Of a DNA stretch of 64,000 nt, positions 55,971 to 64,000 are shown in pieces (positions within the stretch are counted from its first letter, which is position 1; each line of letters begins with the position of its first letter). Source of the stretch: Nocardia camponoti (GTDB lineage Bacteria > Actinomycetota > Actinomycetes > Mycobacteriales > Mycobacteriaceae); contig NZ_BMMW01000001.1 of NCBI RefSeq assembly GCF_014646135.1, forward strand, positions 1,443,570-1,507,569, read 5' to 3'. The notes under the pieces are model-generated. The model saw nothing but the letters and a program-made list of their open reading frames with translations, did not search any database and was not told where the DNA came from. A program made the translations under genes and the position numbers.

Positions 55971-57329
55971 TCAGTACGGGTTGGCGGCCACTTTCACTTC
56001 GCCGTCGGCGATCGCGGCAAGCAGCCGGTGGTAGTCGGCGTCGTTCTGATCCGAATACGCCATCGCGAAATCGCGAATGCCCTTGTCGAACTTGTCGCCC
56101 GAGCCGATGTAGGCGTTCAGCGCGATCGGGTCGCCGGATCGACAGTGCGCACGCGCGAGCACTCCGCCGCACAGCCCGCCATAATTCGATATCTGCTTGT
56201 GCGTCATGGAACTGATGTCGGCCGAGCCCTTCATGTCGCGGAATTGGCGCCAATAAAAGTCAACGCCCTGCACGCCGGTCGCCCAGCCAAGGAAAATGTC
56301 GCTCGCGGCCTGCATTAACTTCTGGCCCTCGACAACCCGCTGGCCCTGCTGGGTGTATTTGCTCGGCTTCGTATATGGCGCGAGCACCGACGTATCGGCT
56401 TCCTTGAGCTGCAAAAACAGCGGCGCGCCCGACTCTTTATCCATCAAAAGCGCGATGTAGCAACGAGTTCCAACGCTGCCAACGCCAACGACTTTCATCG
56501 CGTAATCGACAACGGTGTAGCGGTCGAGCAGCACGTCCATCTGATCGGGCAGGCTCGCGCGGTAGTCGGTGAGCACCTTGTGCACGGCTTTCTCGTCGGA
56601 AAGCCCAATCGGCACAAGCAGCGGCGGCTGGTTCTTAATTTGCGGAACCCCGTTCGGGCCGGGCTCGGTGAGTTTGTTGAGCGCCTGCAAACTGGTTCGA
56701 CTGCGCGCCTTTTCCATCGTTTTTTCGGCCGCTTTGCGGAACTTGTGCTTGGGAATGTTGGCGAGCACTTCTTCGGCGTCGACGCGGTCGTACCAGATCG
56801 ACAGGCTGTCGAGCTTGGTCATCGCTTCGACGCCGCGCCGGTAGCCGCTCGCCGACGCCTCAGCTGCCGAAGCCGCTTCCTCGTCGGTACACCCGTTGAC
56901 CAGCGCGGCGACGGCGACGCTGGTCGCGAGCCGTTTCACGTCCCATTCGAATGGCCCTGGCAGCGTTTCATCGAAGTCATTGACGTCGAAAACGAGGTTG
57001 CGTTCCGGGGTGCCGAAAAGGCCGAAATTGGCTAAATGCGCGTCGCCGCAGAGTTGCGCGTAGAGCCCAGTATCGGGATGACAGCCAAGGTCGTAGGCCA
57101 TAATCGCGGCCGACCCACGCAGGAAAGTGAACGGCGAAATCGCCATCCGTGCCATGCGAATCGGCACTAATTCCGGGACGCGCTGCTTGTTTTGCTTTTC
57201 CAGAATGGAAACGGGGTCGGGTCGACCAGGCTCGGCGCCCCATTCCCCCAGCTCCTTGCGCGATACCCGCTTGCGAGCCTGCTTGCCGACTTCTTCCGCC
57301 CGCCGATCATATTCCGCAGCCGTAGTCAT
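55971..57329 (-). CDS. DUF2252-family protein
   Basis: Uncharacterised DUF2252 protein of about 452 residues, frequent in actinobacteria; the fold is kinase/phosphotransferase-like with conserved CGDAHLANFG and FDVNDFDETLPGPFEWDVKRLATS (the latter like a catalytic D-x-N plus metal Asp). Later landmarks: VVGVGSVGTRCYIALL, LQLKEA and WRQFRDMKGS. ATG 57329 chosen; the frame continues upstream to 57431 but without a better site. Sits between the ilvC terminator and moxR, transcribed in the same direction as both. Confidence 0.9.
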   Translation of the reverse strand: MTTAAEYDRRAEEVGKQARKRVSRKELGEWGAEPGRPDPVSILEKQNKQRVPELVPIRMARMAISPFTFLRGSAAIMAYDLGCHPDTGLYAQLCGDAHLANFGLFGTPERNLVFDVNDFDETLPGPFEWDVKRLATSVAVAALVNGCTDEEAASAAEASASGYRRGVEAMTKLDSLSIWYDRVDAEEVLANIPKHKFRKAAEKTMEKARSRTSLQALNKLTEPGPNGVPQIKNQPPLLVPIGLSDEKAVHKVLTDYRASLPDQMDVLLDRYTVVDYAMKVVGVGSVGTRCYIALLMDKESGAPLFLQLKEADTSVLAPYTKPSKYTQQGQRVVEGQKLMQAASDIFLGWATGVQGVDFYWRQFRDMKGSADISSMTHKQISNYGGLCGGVLARAHCRSGDPIALNAYIGSGDKFDKGIRDFAMAYSDQNDADYHRLLAAIADGEVKVAANPY

Positions 57330-57415
57330 TCGACCAAGTCTTGCGCTCGGACCGCCTATGAGCAAGGACCAGCGGGTCACCGTGCGGTGACAACCCGGCC
57401 GCCTACACCAACGCG

Positions 57416-57448
57416 AAAGGCCCGCTCGCAAGAAGCGAACGGGCCTTT
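57416..57448 (-). terminator. Terminator after ilvC
   Basis: AAAGGCCCG (57416-57424) pairs with CGGGCCTTT (57440-57448), with an inner CTCGC/GCGAA stem, flanked by A/T runs. It lies 15 bases beyond the ilvC stop on the minus strand and separates the ilvBNC unit from the DUF2252 gene. Confidence 0.88.
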
Positions 57449-57463
57449 CAGCAGGGTGAAACC

Positions 57464-58534
<1,071 letters not shown>

Positions 58535-59041
58535 TCAGCGGGTTGCGGTGATCGACTTGGGTCCGCGGCCCACCGCGACAACGCCCGACTGCACGATTTC
58601 GCGGATGCCGAACGGCTCGACCATGCGCAGCAGCGCGTCGAGCTTGGACCGAGTGCCGGTCGCCTCGATCGTCAGCGCGTCCGGGGACACGTCGATGACC
58701 TTGGCGCGGAACAACTGCACCGCTTCGATCACCTGCGTGCGCACCGACGCGTCGGCACGCACCTTGACCAGGATCAGTTCGCGGGCAACCGAAGCGTCGG
58801 CGTCCTGCTCGACAATCTTGATCACGTTGACCAGCTTGTTGAGCTGCTTGGTGACCTGCTCAAGCGGCAGATCGTCGACGGTAACGACGATCGTCATACG
58901 CGAGATCTCGGGAATCTCGGTGCCGCCGACGGCGAGAGACTGAATGTTGAAGCCACGTCGCGAGAACAGGCTCGCGACACGGGCAAGCACGCCCGGCTTG
59001 TCCTCGACGAGGACGCTCAGGGTGTGGGTGGAAGTGGTCAT
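58535..59041 (-). CDS. ilvN: Acetolactate synthase small (regulatory) subunit
   Basis: ACT-domain regulatory subunit that gives valine feedback to IlvB. 168 residues: first [31 protein letters not shown], then a second ACT-like half ending [19 protein letters not shown]. Start overlaps the ilvB stop by ATGA, so it is translationally coupled to ilvB. Confidence 0.97.
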   Translation of the reverse strand: MTTSTHTLSVLVEDKPGVLARVASLFSRRGFNIQSLAVGGTEIPEISRMTIVVTVDDLPLEQVTKQLNKLVNVIKIVEQDADASVARELILVKVRADASVRTQVIEAVQLFRAKVIDVSPDALTIEATGTRSKLDALLRMVEPFGIREIVQSGVVAVGRGPKSITATR

Positions 59042-60954
59042 GCCTGCGTTCCCTTTTCCATGGCCTCGTGGATGACGGCGGGTTCCGAAACGGACTCGTC
59101 CTCATCGAAGAGCGGACGGATGCCGCGCGCGAACATGATCTCGTCGTTGCTCGTGCCAGCGGCGACCATCGGCCACACCTGCGCGTCCTTGCCGACGATG
59201 AAATCGATCACAACGGGACGGTCGTTGATCGCCTGCGCCTGCCGGATGGCGGCTTCGACGTCTTCTTCCTTCTCAACCCGAATACCAACGCAGCCAAGGG
59301 CTTCCGCGAGCTTGACGAAGTCGGGGATGCGCAGGGTGTGCGTGCCGAGGTCGGTGTTGGAGTAGCGCTTTTCATAGAAAAGCGTCTGCCACTGACGGAC
59401 CATGCCGAGGTTGCCGTTGTTGATGAGCGCGACCTTGATCGGCACACCTTCAATGGCACAGGTCGCGAGTTCCTGGTTAGTCATCTGGAAGCAACCGTCG
59501 CCGTCGACCGCCCAGACTTCCTTGTCCGGCGCGCCCATCTTGGCACCCATCGCGGCCGGGACCGAGTAGCCCATCGTGCCGAGACCACCCGAGTTGAGCC
59601 AGGTGCGCGGGTTCTCGTACTTGATGAACTGCGCGGCCCACATCTGGTGCTGACCAACGCCAGCGCAGTAGATCGCGTCCGGGCCAGCGAGGCGACCGAG
59701 CGTCTCGATGACGTACTCCGGCGAAAGCGCGCCGTCGGACGGGGTCTTCCAGCCAAGCGGGTAGCTGTCGCGGATATCGGACAGGTAGCTCCACCACTCC
59801 GACAGCTCAAGCAGCGGCGCGGCACCCGACTGCGGGTCGGCCTTGAGCGTCTCGATGAGCTCGACGATGACCTCACGCGCGTCGCCGACGATCGGCACGT
59901 CAGCGTGGCGGTTCTTGCCGATCTCGGCCGGGTCGATGTCGGCGTGGATGACCTTCGCGTTGGGCGCGAACGAGTCGAGCTGACCGGTGACGCGGTCGTC
60001 GAACCGCGCGCCGAGGGTGATTAGCAGGTCCGACTTCTGCAACGCTGCGACCGCGCCGACGGTGCCGTGCATGCCGGGCATACCCATGTTGAGGGTGTGG
60101 CTGTCGGGGAACGCGCCACGCGCCATCAGGGTCGTCACGACCGGGATGCCGGTGAGTTCGGCGAGTTCGAGCAGCTCAGCTGAGGCGTCGGACTTGATAA
60201 CGCCGCCGCCCACGTACAGCACGGGCGCCTTCGACTCAAGGATCATGCGCGCGGCTTCACGCACCTGCTTGCCGTGCGGCTTGGTGACCGGACGGTAGCC
60301 GGGTAGGCGCAGCTCCGGCGGCCACGAGAACGTGGTCTGGGCCTGGAGCGCGTCCTTGGTGATGTCGACGAGGACAGCGCCAGGGCGACCCGACGCGGCG
60401 AGGTAGAACGCCTCGGCGAGAGTGCGCGGGATGTCAGCGGGGTCGGAAACCAGGAAGTTGTGCTTGGTGATCGGCATCGTGATGCCCGAGATGTCGGCTT
60501 CCTGGAACGCGTCGGTGCCAACGAGGCTCGACGGCACCTGACCGGTGATCGCGACGATCGGCACCGAGTCCATCTGTGCGTCGGCCAGCGGGGTCACCAG
60601 GTTGGTCGCGCCCGGGCCCGACGTGGCCATACACACGCCGACCTTGCCCGACGCCTGGGCGTAACCGGTCGCGGCGTGACCCGCGCCCTGCTCGTGGCGC
60701 ACGAGGACGTGGCGGACCTTGACGGAGTCGAAAAGCGGGTCGTAGACGGGCAGCACCGCGCCGCCAGGAATGCCGAATACCGTGTCGACATCGAGTTCCT
60801 CAAGCGAACGGACCACCGACTGCGCGCCGGTGACGCGCTCAGGCGCGACCTGGCGACGAGAAGGCGTGGCAGGGGTGCCGGACTGAGCCGACTGCCCCGA
60901 AGCGGGGGTCGACCTGCGGGCTGAAGGCCCGGGTCGTGCGGTTGGTGCGCTCAC
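59038..60954 (-). CDS. ilvB: Acetolactate synthase large subunit
   Basis: Thiamine-diphosphate- and FAD-dependent enzyme that condenses pyruvate to acetolactate or with 2-oxobutyrate. 638 residues with a Ser/Ala/Pro-rich N-terminal extension (about 40 residues); cofactor-activating Glu in [15 protein letters not shown] site [10 protein letters not shown], and the ThDP motif [14 protein letters not shown] with [14 protein letters not shown] at 60954 has AAGGAAAC upstream. Preceded by a leader-peptide attenuator (61038-61167). Confidence 0.97.
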   Translation of the reverse strand: MSAPTARPGPSARRSTPASGQSAQSGTPATPSRRQVAPERVTGAQSVVRSLEELDVDTVFGIPGGAVLPVYDPLFDSVKVRHVLVRHEQGAGHAATGYAQASGKVGVCMATSGPGATNLVTPLADAQMDSVPIVAITGQVPSSLVGTDAFQEADISGITMPITKHNFLVSDPADIPRTLAEAFYLAASGRPGAVLVDITKDALQAQTTFSWPPELRLPGYRPVTKPHGKQVREAARMILESKAPVLYVGGGVIKSDASAELLELAELTGIPVVTTLMARGAFPDSHTLNMGMPGMHGTVGAVAALQKSDLLITLGARFDDRVTGQLDSFAPNAKVIHADIDPAEIGKNRHADVPIVGDAREVIVELIETLKADPQSGAAPLLELSEWWSYLSDIRDSYPLGWKTPSDGALSPEYVIETLGRLAGPDAIYCAGVGQHQMWAAQFIKYENPRTWLNSGGLGTMGYSVPAAMGAKMGAPDKEVWAVDGDGCFQMTNQELATCAIEGVPIKVALINNGNLGMVRQWQTLFYEKRYSNTDLGTHTLRIPDFVKLAEALGCVGIRVEKEEDVEAAIRQAQAINDRPVVIDFIVGKDAQVWPMVAAGTSNDEIMFARGIRPLFDEDESVSEPAVIHEAMEKGTQA

Positions 60955-61037
60955 CGTCTTGTTTCCTTACTTTGTCGTTGTTGACCCCGGAGCTATCCGG
61001 CGCGGGGCGCCAGATCGGCCGACATTGCGCCGAACAC

Positions 61038-61073
61038 AAAAAAGCCCCCGATCAGCACATGGCTGTTCGAGGG
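61038..61073 (-). terminator. Attenuator terminator of the ilvBNC operon
   Basis: On the minus strand CCCTCGA pairs with TCGGGGG, with an inner CAGC/GCTG stem and a CATGT loop (61045-61073), followed by CTTTTTT (T-run opposite 61038-61043). It lies between the leader peptide and ilvB, about 80 bases before the ilvB start, in the position of a classical amino-acid attenuator. Confidence 0.85.
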
Positions 61074-61119
61074 TGGCGCGTGCAACGCGAGCTGACGTAT
61101 TCGACTCAGGCAGTCAGGC

Positions 61120-61167
61120 TCAACGCTGGACGCGCTGGCCAAGTACGAGCAACTCGTTTCTGTTCAC
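61120..61167 (-). CDS. ilvB leader peptide (15 residues)
   Basis: A 15-codon frame (GTG at 61167, TGA at 61120-61122) encodes MNRNELLVLGQRVQR, with five branched-chain codons (Leu, Leu, Val, Leu, Val) among fifteen. The GTG lies 7 bases after a -10 element, so the transcript is probably leaderless. Ribosome stalling at these codons when leucine or valine is short would prevent the terminator at 61038-61073; ilvB attenuators of this type are known in corynebacteria. The peptide itself is likely to have no other role. Confidence 0.75.
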   Translation of the reverse strand: MNRNELLVLGQRVQR

Positions 61168-61174
61168 CCGCACG

Positions 61175-61204
61175 ACGTTAGGCGCGTGAGCAGTAGAGAG
61201 TCAA
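61175..61204 (-). promoter_or_regulatory. Promoter of the ilvB leader transcript
   Basis: On the minus strand TTGACT (61199-61204) and TAACGT (61175-61180) are separated by 18 bases, a good sigma-A-type promoter. The -10 ends 7 bases before the leader GTG, so transcription probably begins at the start codon. Confidence 0.75.
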
Positions 61205-61284
61205 ACAGGCTTGCCACTTCTGTCCCATTCTGTGGGATTCGAGTGGTTGCGTGGGTCGGTTTACCGAGATGCGAGGATGGAGGG

Positions 61285-62025
61285 GTGTCATCACCACATC
61301 AGTCCGTGCCACCTTCTGAATCGTCCCACACTGCCGAGGAGCCGACCGATACGGGTCGCCCCTCGCACAGCGGTGGCCTGCGCGCGGCCGGTCCAGGTCG
61401 GCTCATCGCCATCGGCGCGGTGGTACTCGCGTACCTGATTTTCGTTGTTGTCGGCACGATGCAGGGATGGTCGCTTGGGCTGCGGATCGGGCTGATCGTG
61501 CCGACCGCGGTCGTCGTCTGGCTGATCACGCCGCGTCGCGCGAGTCATCCGAAACCGGGCACCTACACGATCGGCGTGCCGAAGCTCGCCTACATCGGCG
61601 TGCTCGTGCTGGCGTTCTGCGTGTTCTTCCCGTTCGTCGGGTGGCCCGTCGCGCTGTGGTGGCTGTTGCTGTTCCCGGTGATCGCGATTCTGTGGGTCAA
61701 CCGGACCTACACGACCATCTCCGCCTCCGGGCTTGAGCTGTCGACGATCCTGCGGAAACGTCATCTCGACTGGTCGCAGATCAAGGGCATCGCCATCCCC
61801 AAGCGCGGCCCGGTGCGCGCTCGCCTCGCCGATGACACCGAGGTCAAGCTGCCCGCCGTTGGCTACGACCGCCTGCGCGAGCTCATCGACGCCTCCGACG
61901 GTCGACTGCCCGACGTGTTCGGGGCGCTTGAGGAAGCCCAGGAGCGCGAAGCCGCCAAGCGTCGCGCTGACGAGCAGGCCCAGGCCGCGCTCGACGCCGT
62001 CGACGATTCCGCGGCCACCGACTAA
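61285..62025 (+). CDS. PH-domain membrane protein (Cfp6-like)
   Basis: Membrane protein of about 246 residues next to ilvB, the position of the Cfp6-type gene in mycobacteria, with a bacterial PH domain at the C-terminal side. Proline/serine-rich N-terminus (about 50 residues), three to four helices (LIAIGAVVLAYLIFVVVG, LGLRIGLIVPTAVVVWLIT, LAYIGVLVLAFCVFFPFVG and a fourth), then TTISASGLELSTILRKRHLDWSQIKGIAIPK and a charged helical tail. GTG 61285 chosen; longer starts overlap the ilvB promoter. Divergent from ilvB; function unknown. Confidence 0.78.
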   Translation: MSSPHQSVPPSESSHTAEEPTDTGRPSHSGGLRAAGPGRLIAIGAVVLAYLIFVVVGTMQGWSLGLRIGLIVPTAVVVWLITPRRASHPKPGTYTIGVPKLAYIGVLVLAFCVFFPFVGWPVALWWLLLFPVIAILWVNRTYTTISASGLELSTILRKRHLDWSQIKGIAIPKRGPVRARLADDTEVKLPAVGYDRLRELIDASDGRLPDVFGALEEAQEREAAKRRADEQAQAALDAVDDSAATD

Positions 62026-62220
62026 CGCGCGTACGCTGGCTAGGACGCACCGACCCGCACCCGGGCGGTGACGTACCATCCCAGCGCGCTACCCCGCCTC
62101 GTACAGACCTGCCCGGCCCGCGATCACATCGACGGCCCGGAGTAACGTGAAAGGTTGCCGGACGCACTAGCGCGTTCTCCCTTTCGCGCAGGTCAACCCG
62201 CTTACGACCAAGGACCACGC

Positions 62221-64000
62221 ATGCCACCGCTTCGCTCACGCACAACCACCATCGGCCGCAATGCCGCGGGCGCGCGCTCGCTTTGGCGCGCGACCGGCAT
62301 GACCGACTCCGATTTCGGCAAGCCGATCATCGCGATCGCGAACTCCTACACGCAGTTCGTTCCCGGTCACGTGCACCTCAAGAACATGGGCGAAATCGTC
62401 GCCGAAGCGGTCGCTGCCGCCGGTGGCATCGCGCGTGAGTTCCACACCATCGCCGTCGATGACGGCATCGCGATGGGCCACGGCGGCATGCTGTACTCGC
62501 TGCCTTCGCGCGAGATCATCGCCGACTCGGTCGAGTACATGGCCAACGCGCACACCGCCGACGCGCTGGTCTGTATCTCCAACTGCGACAAGATCACTCC
62601 CGGCATGCTCAACGCCGCGATGCGCCTCAACATCCCCGCCGTTTTCGTTTCCGGTGGGCCGATGGAAGCGGGCAAGGCCGTGATCGTCGACGGTGTCGCC
62701 CAGGCGCCGACCGACCTGATCACCGCGATTTCCGCGTCGGCGAACCAGGCCGTTTCCGACGAAGGCCTGAGCGAAGTTGAGCGGTCGGCGTGCCCGACGT
62801 GCGGTTCGTGTTCGGGCATGTTCACCGCGAACTCGATGAACTGCCTCACCGAAGCGCTCGGTCTCGCGCTGCCCGGCAACGGGTCGACGCTGGCGACGCA
62901 CGCTGCCCGTCGCGCGCTGTTCGAGCGGGCTGGCACGGTGATTGTCGACATCGCCAAGCGCTGGTACTCCGACGACGACGCGTCGGTGCTGCCGCGAAAT
63001 GTGGCTAACGCCAAGGCTTTCCGCAATGCGATGGCACTCGATGTCGCGATGGGCGGCTCGACCAACACCGTCCTGCACACCCTCGCCGCCGCCCAAGAAG
63101 GCGAGATCGACTTCGACCTGCAGACCATCGACGAGATCAGCCGTCGCGTGCCGTGCCTGTCGAAGGTGTCGCCGAACTCGGATTACCACATGGAAGACGT
63201 GCACCGCGCTGGCGGCATCCCCGCCATCCTCGGCGAGCTGCGTCGCGGTGGGCTCCTCGAAACCGACGTGACCACCGTCCACAACCCCGACTTCGAGAAC
63301 TACCTCGACACCTGGGACATCCGGTCGGGCAAGGCGTCGGATGAGGCGTTCGAACTGTTCGGTGCCGCGCCTGGCGGCGTGCGCACTGTTGAGCCGTTCT
63401 CCACGAATAACCGCTGGTCGTCGCTCGATACCGACGCCGAAGGCGGCTGCATCCGCGACATCGAACACGCCTACACCGTCGAAGGTGGCCTGTGCGTGCT
63501 GCGTGGCAACATCGCCGTCGACGGCGCGATCCTCAAGACCGCTGGCATCGACGAAGACCTGTTCACCTACGAGGGTCCGGCCGTTGTTCTTGAGTCGCAG
63601 GAAGACGCCGTTTCGGCGATCCTCGGCAAGAAGATCCAGCCCGGCGACGTTGTCGTCATCCGCTACGAAGGCCCCGCTGGCGGTCCCGGTATGCAGGAAA
63701 TGCTGCACCCGACCTCGTTCCTCAAGGGTCTTGGCCTCGGCAAGGTCTGCGCGCTGATCACCGACGGTCGCTTCTCCGGCGGTACGTCGGGCCTGTCGAT
63801 CGGCCACATCTCCCCCGAGGCCGCATCGGGTGGTGCTATCGGCCTGATCGAAAACGGCGACCGCATCCGCATCGACGTGCACACCCGCACCCTTGAGGTG
63901 CTGGTCGCCGATGATGTGCTGGCGGAACGCCGGTCGAAGATGGAAGCATCGGAACGCCCGTGGCAGCCGGTCAACCGGGAGCGCCCGGTGACGAACGCCC
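62221..64000 (+). CDS. ilvD: Dihydroxy-acid dehydratase (partial, runs off the window)
   Basis: Fe-S enzyme for the third common step of branched-chain amino-acid synthesis. 593 codons are in the window and the stop lies beyond it. Start ATG has AAGGA 6 bases upstream. Cluster and active-site motifs are present: [50 protein letters not shown] and [23 protein letters not shown]. Monocistronic on this view, separate from ilvBNC on the other strand; the gap 62026-62220 shows no clear attenuator. Confidence 0.97.
   Translation, partial: MPPLRSRTTTIGRNAAGARSLWRATGMTDSDFGKPIIAIANSYTQFVPGHVHLKNMGEIVAEAVAAAGGIAREFHTIAVDDGIAMGHGGMLYSLPSREIIADSVEYMANAHTADALVCISNCDKITPGMLNAAMRLNIPAVFVSGGPMEAGKAVIVDGVAQAPTDLITAISASANQAVSDEGLSEVERSACPTCGSCSGMFTANSMNCLTEALGLALPGNGSTLATHAARRALFERAGTVIVDIAKRWYSDDDASVLPRNVANAKAFRNAMALDVAMGGSTNTVLHTLAAAQEGEIDFDLQTIDEISRRVPCLSKVSPNSDYHMEDVHRAGGIPAILGELRRGGLLETDVTTVHNPDFENYLDTWDIRSGKASDEAFELFGAAPGGVRTVEPFSTNNRWSSLDTDAEGGCIRDIEHAYTVEGGLCVLRGNIAVDGAILKTAGIDEDLFTYEGPAVVLESQEDAVSAILGKKIQPGDVVVIRYEGPAGGPGMQEMLHPTSFLKGLGLGKVCALITDGRFSGGTSGLSIGHISPEAASGGAIGLIENGDRIRIDVHTRTLEVLVADDVLAERRSKMEASERPWQPVNRERPVTNA

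Noticed and set aside
62026..62220. Attenuator upstream of ilvD like that of ilvB
   Set aside because: No short Leu/Val/Ile-rich frame and no hairpin with a T-run could be found in the gap.

Overview
The window is a high-GC actinobacterial chromosome segment. Gene content and order point to a mycolic-acid-producing member of the Mycobacteriales (Nocardia/Gordonia/Tsukamurella/Hoyosella-like; genus not decided). The order mutM-rnc-rpmF-DUF177-sepIVA, coaD-rsmD-pyc, recG-DAK2, ung-thiL, ddl-gpsA-fbiD-ppk-mutT1-hupB-leuD-leuC-IclR, tRNA-Glu/tRNA-Gln-gltX-FAH-MFS-leuB-serA and ilvB-ilvN-ilvC is the order I recall from Mycobacterium tuberculosis (roughly Rv2924c to Rv3003c). Markers such as sepIVA, fbiD (F420 synthesis), a RamB-type regulator and a lysine-tailed HupB agree with this.

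Layout. 1-0.89 kb: AT-richer edge with a broken small gene. 0.89-12.3 kb: PHP phosphoesterase, base-excision repair, RNase III, L32, septation factor, GtrA-like protein, CoA synthesis, 16S rRNA methylase, pyruvate carboxylase and a RamB-like regulator. 12.3-31.7 kb: RecG, a DAK2 (FakA-like) protein swollen by three families of in-frame tandem repeats, L28, Ung, ThiL, Ddl, GpsA, FbiD, Ppk, MutT1, HupB, LeuD/LeuC and their divergent IclR regulator. 31.7-38.7 kb: two tRNAs, GltX, FAH-family hydrolase, MFS transporter, LeuB, SerA. 38.8-57.3 kb: a variable block between serA and ilvC with a cold-shock protein, an MHYT sensor, orphan membrane proteins, a DUF5919 regulator, a decaying restriction-modification island (HNH nuclease, NgoMIV-like nuclease relic, intact cytosine methyltransferase), an F420-type reductase, a carboxymuconolactone decarboxylase-like protein facing an HTH-NB-ARC-TPR protein, a MoxR/VWA pair joined by a 46-codon ORF, and a DUF2252 protein. 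57.4-64 kb: ilvC, ilvN, ilvB behind a leader-peptide attenuator, a PH-domain membrane protein, and the start of ilvD, which runs off the window.

The core theme is branched-chain amino-acid synthesis (ilvB, ilvN, ilvC, ilvD, leuB, leuC, leuD) with two visible control layers: a candidate IclR/LtbR operator upstream of leuCD and a leaderless leader peptide plus terminator upstream of ilvB. The least expected items are the 46-codon ORF coupled by ATGA overlaps on both sides between moxR and the VWA gene, the repeat-expanded DAK2 gene, and the nuclease relic beside an intact methyltransferase. Assignments rest on motif recognition and remembered gene order; no search was run.
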